From Aphrophora alni (taxonomy: Eukaryota; Arthropoda; Insecta; Hemiptera; Aphrophoridae), in NCBI GenBank assembly GCA_963513935.1, contig OY740766.1, positions 4,246,001-4,310,000 on the forward strand: a stretch of 64,000 nt of DNA. Reading direction: 5' to 3'. The notes under the pieces are model-generated. The model ran no database searches and had not been told where the DNA came from. It saw only the letters and a list, made by a program, of their open reading frames with translations. The number at the start of each line of letters is the position of its first letter. Position 1 is the stretch's first letter. Below are positions 23,298 through 34,803 of this stretch, in pieces. A program made the translations under genes and the position numbers.

Positions 23298-23402
23298 GCT
23301 AACCTAACCTAACCTAACCTAACCTAGCCTTACCTAACCTAACTTAACCTAACCTAACTTAACCTAACCTAACCTAACCTAACCTAACCTAACCTAGCTT
23401 TA
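23298..23402 (+). repeat. Telomere-type (CCTAA)n array, interstitial
   Basis: About 20 copies of AACCT, with a few variants (AGCCT, AACTT). This is the complement of TTAGG, the ancestral arthropod telomere repeat. It lies inside the window with unrelated sequence on both sides, so it is interstitial or the window is subtelomeric. It fades on the right into TAGCTTTAACCTACTGACC. Confidence 0.9.
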
Positions 23403-24930
23403 ACCTACTGACCCATCCTCAAAATCAATTTTAAACGAAACAACACTAATCGTTACAAAAAATGTAAATCCAGTAGTTGGTAGTTCAAAATTGAAAATAA
23501 AATATAACATCGTCATTGAAAAAAAAACGTATAAATTAAAATAAGACCTAAATTTGCTTCTCTTGTCCCTTAATTATGTCCTCAGTGGAAATCTTATTAA
23601 ATTTATTTTTATGACGACGGTCAAGTTTCATGTTCGTTTTGCCAATCATTCCTGAACAGTAATATATACCAAGTGTCCCAAAAGTCCCACCACCTCTTAT
23701 TTTTTTTATTAATGGAAATAGACAGATTTGCTTTGGGGAAAGTTTAGACAACCAAAGGAGGAGTTTTTTTGAAGTATCAACATTTTCAACCCTTACCCCC
23801 AAAATGCGGTAGTTTGGGGGTAAGTCAAGAATTTTAAATAGCAACCCCTATTGAGTGATAACTCATTTTAAAGGTTTTTTAAAAATAAGAATAATGGCGC
23901 AAACTAGAGGTCTCTAAGTTCATCTAGTTATAAAAAAGGGCACATGCTGGTGACCTTAGGATAGATATTTCAAGGTCAACTTGATAAAAATTTAAACCTC
24001 TTTTTCCGACATCAAAAATGTAAAAAGTGGAAATTTTTATATCCAACGAGACTATATTTGGGTTTTGAAGGTTAACTTGATTTTACTAAATCATATAAAA
24101 GGACGTTCACCTATGTATGTTCTGGAGCGAAGTAACTTCTAGAGGTCTTTTCAAGGTCAAAACAAATCTACCATCTGTAATCAGTAGTTATTAATTTTCG
24201 AACGAATTGTTTCAGACAAACGTTGTAGAGCACAAAGAGTGGATAAGTTAAAATTATCTTTTTGACTTCTGATGTATGAGATAAGATCACCATACTGAAA
24301 AATACTCTAGGTTTTTTAGCTAATTATGTCGTAGTTTAATGGAACTGGATTTTTTAGATAGTTGGTCATTTAAAAAAAATATATATTTAACTATTTCCAT
24401 GAAATACGAAATAAAAATTTGTAATAATGATCATAAATATTAACATATAAAACAAAATATATTTATTTACTGAATATTAAAATTTATAACGAAACGACAA
24501 AAAATTTAATATTCCAACATTACAAGACCATCACCTATTAATTTAAAGGTGACTGACTGGATCAAATTAACCGTCAGCTACATGTGTTTCAGTGTGGTCT
24601 GATTGAGACAACCAAGCACTGCCACATACCAGTGCTACTATACAGTTGTGGTTGACATGTCATTAGTATTACAAACATATACACAGGTACAATAATAATT
24701 CAATTCAACTATTTGGAACTTTGTTTTTTCTCATACTTTATATAATTTATTTATTACAAAATGTATAGTGTAAATTTGGTAAACGCACAAACTTTCTACC
24801 TCCATATTTTGACTGATCTTCATTTTACATGACCTCAAGAAACCAAAAAAAATATATTTTCGACTGCTGCCAATTTGTTATAGTTATCTTCAAGCACAAT
24901 AAGCCACATCAGTTAAAATATACAGATAAT
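23403..24930. other. Non-coding stretch, no gene seen
   Basis: A 98-codon frame on the minus strand at 23844-23548 has no recognisable content. Nothing else is supported. Confidence 0.5.
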
Positions 24931-24933
24931 AGT

Positions 24934-25505
24934 GTGCACTTCATTAAAAGAATAATTTGAAAATATCAATATGGCTGGCAATTTAAAACAGTTGGCAGTC
25001 CAACAGTTGGTAATAAACCTCTTGTAGTTACCTCTTATTAAAATGAGCTTAAAATTGAAAATAAACAAAATCTTAAAGAAAAATAAAGGCTGTAATTTTA
25101 ACTGTTGAAAGGGAAGGAATTATAATGCTTTTAAAGGCTAGGGAATTAAAAGAAAGGACGCTGTAGGCGTGACTACCGGTTTCTTTACTCCTCCCCCCTC
25201 CCTCCCAGTTGGCAGACTAAATAGTGTGCACTTCATTCAAAAATAATTTGAAAATATCAATATGGCTGGCAATTTAAAACAGTTGGCAGTCCAACAGTTG
25301 GTAATAAACCTCTTGTAGTTACCTCTTATTAAAATGAGCTTAAAATTGAAATAAACAAAATCTTAAGGAAAAAAAAGGCTGAAATTTTAACTGTTGAAAG
25401 GGAAGGAATTATAATGCTTTTAAAGGATAGGGAATTAAAAGAGAGGACGCTGTAGGCGTGACTACCGGTTTCTTTACTCCTCCCCCCTCCCAGTTGGCAG
25501 ATTGT
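24934..25505 (+). repeat. Tandem duplication, 292-bp period
   Basis: A segment starting GTGCACTTCATT at 24934 recurs at 25226. Both copies contain ATATGGCTGGCAATTTAAAA, GGAAGGAATTATAATGC and GACGCTGTAGGCGTGACTAC, and end at CCCAGTTGGCAGA. The copies differ by only a few substitutions and short indels, so the duplication is fairly recent. Confidence 0.9.
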
Positions 25506-26960
25506 TTCACGACCGTCAGTTGTTTTGATCTGCTGTGTACTCCGTTCATGATTCTTTTGACTTGTGGCTTCCTGATCACACGTGAGTTCTTTTTAGTTTT
25601 TGACCGCTCAGGGTTTGTCCTGGGTGTTTTTTCATTAGATTTAGTTTCTCAACATAGGCCTAGACATCTAGGCGAGTGTTCTGTCTGCATGTTTTATTTT
25701 GTAAGTTAGGCACTTGATAACGGGAGTTGATTTATACTCACGAAACGTCGTGTATTGTTTCTTATACACAAATGATGGCAAATGTCCGAACAAACAATAA
25801 TATTAATACAAATATTCCATCATTAAGTATTTTACAGATTACAGATTTACTAAATTCTGCATGCAACGTTACGAACTCAATCTGATAAATGGCGAAGTTA
25901 TTGAAAAAAAAGAGAAGTAATTTCGAACCATGTAAGAAAATGTGATATCCATATAGTTACTCGATCCGGCAGGACCAAGTGACAGATACAAGTGCAGCGA
26001 GTAAAGACTCCTTCAAGATTAATGTCTATCTGTTATATGTGCTGTTCTCTATGGACCGCCTCTATGGACTGTTCTCTATGGAACTATATTATATATATGT
26101 TCTCTATGCAGGTGTTTTGCTATGAGTGTATATTAGACATATCTCAGGTTTGTTTCATATTTTGATAACTCAAAATTACAAGGTTACTGCCACAGCAAAA
26201 TTATGATTACTCAAAAATCTGTTATAACGATTTGATAAAATGTTGTTCGTGAGTAACGTCTAAGGACTCGAACAAAAAGTATTGGTCGCCCCGAGAAAAA
26301 ATCAGGTGTACCAATTGTTGGTAAGAAACAAGAAATCAGTTATGACGCTATTATTATAATAAATAGGTTATATAGACTAGAAAGGTTTCGTTTGTTATTG
26401 TAGTGAGAAGATTAATAACACAAAACTGTGTGAATTATCACATATTACGGTTTCAGTAGTAAGTGGAAAGACATTGTCATTTAAAGCTTGGCTTTAATCA
26501 AATACAAGTTGCGCTGAGGACGTAGTAATGTTTGGCCCCTACTTAAAGATTCTTTTTTCAAAGCCAACGTCCATGTTTCATTTTCCTTTTTTTTATTGAC
26601 AACTAACTATCTATATGAAATTTTTGTGACGATTAGTTTCTGTTTGTTTTTGGAAAGGAAGATTGGTAACGATTGTGCACTGTTTTTGCACACTCTATTA
26701 TATATGTATCTATTTTATAAAATATTTAATTGTAAATAAATTAAGTAAAACACCAACTATATATTTGTTACCCATGTTCTGGACAAACTCAGTATGTAAC
26801 TTATATGAATTTTAATGGATAGGATACTCAAATAGTGTGCTGTGAATTATCCTTATATATTTGATAGTGTCGTGTCCAAACTTTGCAATGAGTTTTCATT
26901 TGATATCAAAAACAAAATCTATTGATAGAATAAAAATTGAAGACAAATTCTCATAAACAG
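25506..26960. other. Non-coding stretch with one hairpin-GAAACGTCG motif
   Basis: No gene seen. At about 25710-25753 there is a copy of the hairpin/CACGAAACGTCGTG motif also found near 50470 and 61400-61564. Confidence 0.5.
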
Positions 26961-27017
26961 CTACTTTGTTGTTGAAACGCGTTGTATTTATTCAAACGCG
27001 TTTCAACAACAAAGTAG
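26961..27017. repeat. Perfect hairpin, 23-bp stem
   Basis: The 23 bases at 26961-26983 (beginning CTACTTTGTTGTTGAAACGC) are the exact complement of 26995-27017, separated by an 11-base loop. The arms have not diverged at all. Sequence related to the stem (GTTGAAACGTG) recurs at about 27687. Confidence 0.9.
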
Positions 27018-27194
27018 CCATCTTCAATGACGAGTAAGCTACAATAACTATAACTAAGTTGCTGTTCTATAGTTTCCTCTAACTATAGACCTCTAACTAT
27101 AGACACAAGTGTTACTAAGCCATTCCATCAAAAAATTCTCTTTGACATTGTTTTAGAATATATACGGAAATATTTTCTTATTTAAGTTGTAGCA

Positions 27195-27646
27195 ATGACT
27201 ACATAAATACTATAAGACACGACATAGGATAGGGAAATAGTCTACGCTTTACGGGTGCTGTTCGTCACAAGTTTGACACACAGCTATCAGAAAGCGCTAG
27301 CAGCAGGTGCTTGACTGTACGCATCCCACTTGGTTGAGACTGTACAACTGTTGACCTCTCTCTCACAAACCTTCTCACTTACTTCCGTCAGCATAGTCAG
27401 TGTTGTCAGTTCGTGCGCTGAGATAAGCGATTCTCGACCTTCCCTCGCATCTCTGGTCCCATATGTGGCATCAGTGCGTTTTCTCTTACCCGCCTGAAAC
27501 ATTGTTTGACCGTAGAGCCACCTAGCGCCAGTCACATCAACTTCAGATTCTGTAGCAGAGCGACCTAGCGGGTATTGGACAACTCAAGAATAAGCGTAGA
27601 ATATTTAACATGGCCATGTCGTGTCTTATAGTATTTATGTAGTCAT
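27195..27646. mobile_element. Foldback element with perfect 31-bp terminal inverted repeats
   Basis: The 31 bases at 27195-27225 (beginning ATGACTACATAAATACTATA) are an exact inverted copy of 27616-27646. Further in, a TCTACGCTT / AAGCGTAGA pair continues the inverted symmetry. The about 390-bp interior is less AT-rich than its surroundings and has no convincing coding frame. Perfect ends suggest fairly recent activity of a non-autonomous DNA element. Confidence 0.75.
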
Positions 27647-27649
27647 TGG

Positions 27650-28869
27650 TTGTAGTTATGGTAGATCGTACACGACTCAGAGACGACTGTGTAGTTGAAA
27701 CGTGTAAAAATACAGTAAATAAACCTACTATTTGTAGGAATTTGTGTCACATTTAATCCTATTAAAGTACCATCAAGCTTTGTTAATTTTCTACATGAAT
27801 TTAATATTTAATTAAAGTAATGAATACTGTGAATATAAATAGAATGGACGAATTATTTTGTGAAAGTAATAAATGAAGCTAATGAGAGTAGGGCTTAGTG
27901 TGTCCATTGGCTTTGTCAGCATCACAGGAGCTTAAAACTTTTCTAATTTCAATCCAGTAAAAACTTGTAGAATTAATATTGCTAGAAAAGATTACACTTT
28001 TAAGATATTAATTAATTAAGGGCCTGCAGCCATTTTCTAACCTGAGTATTCTGTCTAACTAGATTCTGTCCAGATATTGTGACACAGATTTGTTCGGTAG
28101 ACTTTATTCGTTATTGGAACTAATTTATTTTGAGTGGTAATTTAGTTACAAAATAAATATTATATTATTTCTTGCACGTTACACATGTGTTTTTCTTATA
28201 AGACAACTAAAATTGTAAATGTTCCTCTTGTCGGACCTTAGGATTATTATGGACCATACCCTAGATAAAACTAACATTATGGCCCTAGTAAACAATCAAT
28301 TTCATTTAAATTGGAAGCTTCGAAAGATTAAACATTACTTTGGAACAGAGGCAGTTTTAAAAAAAAAATCGTTATCAGTTTTAATAGCAATAAATTCATT
28401 CCATAATGAAGTAAATAACTGATATTTTAAATGATTTATTGCAGTTTAAAATGCAGCAGAAAATATAATTTATAATACAGTAAGAAAGTAATTTAAGTAT
28501 ACTTTAATTTTATAGCATTAAAATCCAAGATAGAATAATTAGTGTATGTCAGCTTTAAATTAAATTGAATGATTTTTATTTATTTGAATGAACAATTAAA
28601 CAAATACATGTACATTTAATTATTTTAATTAATTGTTAATTGTTCCCTGAAATAAATCAAAATCATTAGATTTAAAGTTGACTCGTTAGTTAACATGTTA
28701 CTCCTATCAATTTGTCACAAATTGAATTTGTTTGATGTACAGTGTTATGTACATAAAGTCATGGTGGGTTTTGTAATTTTGTTTGACTACCTAAGGATTC
28801 ATTGCAGGTGTATGTAACAGTTGTTTTTAAGTTTCAGTCATAATTGAGCAACCATTGTTGTGCCATTTA
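27650..28869. other. Non-coding stretch, no gene seen
   Basis: A 67-codon frame at 28219-28422 has no recognisable content; nothing else is supported. Confidence 0.5.
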
Positions 28870-29065
28870 ACAAGGGCGTACACAGGATCAAAACTAGGGG
28901 AGGGGGGCAAGCCATGGTGATTCAATATACAATTGTTTATTAAAATAGTTATTTCAAGAATTGTACTAAATTCCAGCAACAAAATGTATAATAAAGATTT
29001 ATTTTTTTGCTTCCAGGGGGGGCAGCTGCCCCCCTGCCCCTCGCTAGGTACGCCCATATGGTTGC
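28870..29065 (-). mobile_element. Short GGGCGTACCC-ended element, copy A
   Basis: Ends GGGCGTACACAGGATCAAAA and GGTACGCCCA are short inverted repeats. The interior contains G-runs, then GGGCAGCTGCCCC. A second copy in the opposite orientation lies at 34613-34803. No coding capacity; a small non-autonomous DNA element is the likely nature. Confidence 0.65.
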
Positions 29066-29154
29066 CCATATGGTTCCTTTCATATGGTTGATTTTATATA
29101 AAAAATAAATATCACAAGTGTCTTAAAGGGCACTCCCATAGTAAATGAATACTT

Positions 29155-32100
29155 AAGGAGATCAATAACTCCAAATGTCTATGTCGAGTGTGGTATTTTG
29201 CTTGGTCGTTTAACTACAAGAAGAAGAGATATCAATAACTCCAGATGTCTATGTCAAGTGTGGTATTTTGCTTGATCGTTTAACTACAATTAGAAGATGA
29301 GGTATCAATAACTCCAAATGTCTATGTCAAGTGTGGTATTTTGCTTGGTCGTTTAACTACAAGAAGAAGAGCTATCAATAACTCCAAATGTCTATGTCAA
29401 GTATGGTATTTTGCTTGGTCGTTTAACTACAAGAAGAAGAGCTATCAATAACTCCAAATGTCTATGTCAAGTATGGTATTTTGCTTGGTCGTTTAACTAC
29501 AAGAAGAAGAGCTATCAATAACTCCATATGTCTATGTCAAGTATGGTATTTTGCTTAGTCGTTTAACTACAAGAAGAAGAGGTATCAATAACTCCAAATG
29601 TCTATGTCATGTGTGGTATTTTGCTTGGTCGTTTAACCACAAGAAGCAGTGGTATCAGTAACTCTAAATAAATGTCTATGCCAAGTGTGGTATTTCGCTT
29701 GGTCGTTTAACTACAAGAAGAAGAGGTATCAATAACTCCAAATGTCTATGTCAAGTATGGTATTTTGCTTGGTCGTTTAACTACAAGAAGAAGAGATATC
29801 AATAACTCCAGATGTCTATGTCAAGTGTGGCATTTTGCTTGATCGTTTAACTACAATTAGAAGATGAGGTATCAATAACTCCAAATGTCTATGTCAAGTG
29901 TGGTATTTTGCTTGGTCGTTTAACTACAAGAAGAAGAGCTATCAATAACTCCAAATGTCTATGTCAAGTATGGTATTTTGCTTGGTCGTTTAACTACAAG
30001 AAGAAGAGCTATCAATAACTCCAAATGTCTATGTCAAGTATGGTATTTTGCTTGGTCGTTTAACTACAAGAAGAAGAGGTATCAATAACTCCAAATGTCT
30101 ATGTCATGTGTGGTATTTTGCTTGGTCGTTTAACCACAAGAAGAAGAGGTATCAATAACTCCAAATGTCTATGTCATGTGTGGTATTTTGCTTGGTCGTT
30201 TAACCACAAGAAGCAGTGGTATCAGTAACTCTAAATAAATGTCTATGCCAAGTGTGGTATTTCGCTTGGTCGTTTAACTACAAGAAGAAGAGGTATCAAT
30301 AACTCCAAATGTCTATGTCAAGTATGGTATTTTGCTTGGTCGTTTAACTACAAGAAGAAGAGATATCAATAACTCCAGATGTCTATGTCAAGTGTGGTAT
30401 TTTGCTTGATCGTTTAACTACAATTAGAAGATGAGGTATCAATAACTCCAAATGTCTATGTCAAGTGTGGTATTTTGCTTGATCGTTTAACTACAATTAG
30501 AAGATGAGGTATCAATAACTCCAAATGTCTATGTCAAGTGTGGTATTTTGCTTGGTCGTTTAACTACAAGAAGAAGAGCTATCAATAACTCCAAATGTCT
30601 ATGTCAAGTATGGTATTTTGCTTGGTCGTTTAACTACAAGAAGAAGAGCTATCAATAACTCCAAATGTCTATGTCAAGTATGGTATTTTGCTTGGTCGTT
30701 TAACTACAAGAAGAAGAGGTATCAATAACTCCAAATGTCTATGTCATGTGTGGTATTTTGCTTGGTCGTTTAACCACAAGAAGCAGTGGTATCAATAACT
30801 CTAAATAAATGTCTATGCCAAGTGTGGTATTTCGCTTGGTCGTTTAACTACAAGAAGAAGAGGTATCAATAACTCCAAATGTCTATGTCAAGTATGGTAT
30901 TTTGCTTGGTCGTTTAACTACAAGAAGAAGAGGTATCAATAACTCCAGATGTCTATGTCAAGTGTGGGATTTTGCTTGGTCGTTTAACCACAAGAAGCAG
31001 TGGTATCAATAACTCCAAATGTCTCTGTCAAGTGTGGTATTTCGCTTGGTCGTTTAACCACAAGAAGCAGTGGTATCAATAACTCTAAAGAAATGTCTAT
31101 GCCAAGTGTGGTATTTCGCTTGGTCGTTTAACCACAAGAAGCAGTGGTATCAATAACTCCAAATGTCTATGTCAAGTGTGGTATTTCGCTTGGTCGTTTA
31201 ACCACAAGAAGCAGTGGTATCAATAACTCTAAATAAATGTCTATGCCAAGTGTGGTATTTCGCTTGGTCGTTTAACCACAAGAAGCAGTGGTATCAATAA
31301 CTCCAAATGTCTATGTCAAGTGTGGTATTTCGCTTGGTCGTTTAACCACAAGAAGCCGTGGTATCAATAACTCTAAATAAATGTCTATGCCAAGTGTGGT
31401 ATTTCGCTTGGTCGTTTAACCACAAGAAGCAGTGGTATCAATAACTCCAAATGTCTATGCCTAGTGTGGTATTTTGCTTGGTCGTTTAACCACAAGAAGC
31501 AGTTATATCAATAACTCTAAATGTCTATGCCAAGTGTGGTATTTTGTTTGGTCGTTTAACCACAAGAAGCAGTGGTATCAATAACTCCAGATCTCTATGT
31601 CAGGTTTGGGATTTCACTTGGTCATTTAACCACAAGAAGCAGTGGTATCAATAACTTCAGATGTCTATGTCAAGTGTGGGATTTCACTTGGTCATTTAAC
31701 AACAAGATGTAGTGGTATCAGTAACTCCAAATGTCTATGTCAAGTGTGGGATATTCCTTAATCGTTTAACCACAAGAAGCAGAGGTATCATTAACTCCAG
31801 ATGTCTATGTCAAGTGTGGGATATTCCTTAATCGTTTAACCACAAGAAGCAGAGGTATCATTAACTCCAGATGTCTATGCCAAGTGTGGTATTTCGCTTG
31901 GTCGTTTAACCACAAGAAGCACTGGTGACAATAACACCAGATGTCTATGTCAAGTGTGGTATTTTTCTTGGTTGTTTAACCACAAGAAGCAGAGGTATCA
32001 TTAACTCCAGATGTTTATGTCAAGTGTGGTATTTCGCTTGGTCGTTTAACCACAAGAAGCAGTGGTATCAATAACTCCAGATGTCTATGTCAAGAGTGGG

Positions 32101-32825
32101 ATTTTCCTTAAATGTTTAACCACAAGAAGCAGTGGTATCAATAACTCCAGATGCTTATGTCAAGTGTGGTATTTTGCTTGGTTGTTTAACCACAAGAAGC
32201 AATGGTATCAATAACTCCAGATGTCTGTTTCAAGTATGGGATTTTGCTTGGTTGTTTAACCACAAGATGCAGTGGTATCAATAACTCCAGTTGTCTATGT
32301 TAAGTGTGGGATTTCGCTTGGTTGTTTAACCACAAGATGCAGTGGAATCAATAACTCCAAATGTCTATGTCAAGTGTCGGATTTCACTTGGTCATTTAAC
32401 CACAAGATGCAGTGGTATCAATAACTCCAAATGTCTATGTCAAGTGTCGGATTTCACTTGGTCATTTAACCACAAGATGCAGTGGTATCAATAACTCCAA
32501 ATGTCTATGTCAAGTGTGGGATATTCCTTAAACGTTTAACCACAAGAAGCAGTGGTAACAATAACGCCAGATGTCTATGTCAAGTGTGGTATTTCGCTTG
32601 GTCGTTTAACCACAAGAAGCAGAGGTATCAATAACTCCAGATGTCTATGTCAAGTGTGGGATATTCCTTAAATGTTTAACCACAAGAAGCAGTGGTGTCA
32701 ATAACTCCAAATGTCTGTCAACTGTGGAATACTGCTTGGGTGTTTAACCACAAGAAGCAGTGGTATCAATAACTCTAAATGTCTACGTCAAGAGTGGGAT
32801 ATCGTTTGGATTTTTAACCACGACA
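29155..32825 (+). repeat. Minisatellite array, about 70-bp unit, with higher-order structure
   Basis: More than 50 tandem units of about 70 bp fill 3.7 kb. A typical unit contains ATCAATAACTCC, AATGTCTATGTCAAGTGTGG, TATTTTGCTTGGTCGTTTAA and a CTACAAGAAGAAGAGG or CCACAAGAAGCAGTGG end. A variant carries a 4-base insertion (CTCTAAATAAATG). In the left third, a distinctive AGATATC...ATTAGAAGATG unit recurs at 29227, 29794 and 30361, exactly 567 bases apart, each time starting a block of eight units, so there is a higher-order repeat. Units to the right of about 31.5 kb are more diverged. There is no long reading frame through the array. Confidence 0.95.
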
Positions 32826-34612
32826 TAGCACTCAGATAAAATAGAATAAAACATTTTAATCTGTTCTTTCACATTATTCATTACTTTAAAAAGTATACTT
32901 TTGTAAATATATTTGTCTAAAACCAAACCTCAAGTTTATGGATTCACTGTAAGTCCGAGAGCAATTAAGTTATTTAATTTCTCAATTAATTTGCTACTCC
33001 AATAAATTAAACACAAAATGATACCTAGATTGTAAACAATCAAAACCAGCTGATCGCATCGCTAACTATCTACACCATGTTCTAAACGCATTGCATTGTT
33101 GACAACCAATGTAATGTGTAACTGATTAATTTGCAAATGCCATTTCGTAGAAACATGAAATAATAAAATATCAGGTAATTGTTACACAGATGTCATATTA
33201 GACTATGCTTATACATTATTTAAAACACTTTATACAAGAACTTAAAATCTATTATCAAATCAAATTGAAAACAGACATTATCATATAATTCTAACGTCTT
33301 TTAATATGACTAATTTTATAAAACATAGGCAATAAAATCAGCTGATGTAATTAATATTTTAGTCAATATTCTGATAATGAACAAGAAAGTAATTCAAATT
33401 GATACATAATATTACGGAATTACAATCCAACGCTGAACTAGGCTATCTCCTCTTAATAACCAAATATATTGATTTTAATAATTCATTAATGTAATGAACA
33501 CCATTAATTAATAAAAAAGGATTAATTTGGTTGTATTAAAATTCCGAGTAGAAGGGCTTATCATGGATTATTTCGTCTGTTATTATTCTATTCAGAAATC
33601 TAGGAGAAGCTTAAAACTTTTCCAATTCACTATCCATCAACTACATATTATAAGTCAAGATAGAAGTTTAGTTCGGATTAAACTTTGAAGGAAAAATTAA
33701 TTTAATAAGGACTTCTTTTTTGTGAATTTATTGGTCTAAGTTGCATTTGTAACATCACAGGTATTGGTATGAATATTACTTCGACCATTAGTCCATCAGA
33801 GAGTATTATTTTATATTGTTTTAAAATATTTAGAATTAATTACATGCAAAATGATTTAATATGCAAATTATCTAATAGTTTTGTTAAAAGTGGATATCCT
33901 AACAAATTAGTAAATCAACAAATATCTAAAAAGAAAAATATAATAACTCAAAATTAGAGTAAAAAAACAAAATTCATTACTAAATATTTTCTTGGCCGTG
34001 GATAAAGAAAAAACATACTTGGAACAGCTCATAATGTATTAAAATTTGCACACATTTTTAAATTCACAATTTTGAATATTTAAATCCATAAAAGCTTCAC
34101 TGCATTACCTAATATACTCTAATTTTGAAATTATTATTATTCCCTTTTCGGAAAGGCAAAGTGTATCAGATAATTTAAATGCAAAAGTGTTAGGCCATAA
34201 TAAGCCAACTTTAATACATAAGAGGTAAAGTATTTGGACAAATTCTGAAGCAAAAATATTTTACGAACCAGCTAAAACAATCTACTGTCTATTGTTAAAC
34301 ACAAACATTTTGCATAGGTACTCAACATGGTCTAGTAATACATTGCCCAATTTTATGTTAGAACATATACTGAGAGACCTGGGGGGCTTTCCTACCAAAG
34401 AACATATAATTGATCATTTTTGGAATTGAATTTTAGATTAATTTCAACAAAATATTGACTTGTGCATAACTTTTGTGCTCAACCTCTGACAAAATTTCTC
34501 CTCAAAAATAAGATATGTCTATCAGAAAAATGAACAAAATTATCAATATTTACAGAATATAGTAATTTATTTAAAATTTATATAATACCGGTCCAATAAT
34601 TAAACCCTGAGG
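32826..34612. other. Non-coding stretch, no gene seen
   Basis: AT-rich; only short chance frames. Confidence 0.5.
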
Positions 34613-34803
34613 GACATGGGCATACCCAACGAGGGGCAGGGGGGGGCAGCTGCCCCTGGAAGCAAAAAATAAATCTTTATTATACATTTTGTTGCTGGAA
34701 TTTAATACAATTCTTGAAATAACTATTTTAATAATCAATTGTATATTGAATGACTATGGCTTGCCCCCTCCCCCCTAGTTTTGATCCTGGGTACGCCCTT
34801 GCT
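34613..34803 (+). mobile_element. Short GGGCGTACCC-ended element, copy B
   Basis: Inverted relative to copy A at 28870-29065, and collinear with it over about 185 bp (GGGGCAG...GGCAGCTGCCCC, GGAAGCAAAAAATAAATC, TACATTTTGTTGCTGGAATT, GATCCTGGGTACGCCC). Together the two copies bracket the minisatellite. Confidence 0.7.

Noticed and set aside
23548..23844. 98-codon minus-strand frame
   Set aside because: No family motif, no neighbouring exon or element structure; length is within chance for this stretch.
27287..27535. 82-codon minus-strand frame with a gene-like composition
   Set aside because: It lies wholly inside a foldback element, has no recognisable domain, and its composition reflects the less AT-rich interior.
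29155..32825. Regular repeats resembling a CRISPR array
   Set aside because: The units are contiguous, with no unique spacers between conserved repeats; units vary gradually and show higher-order structure. The genome is eukaryotic.
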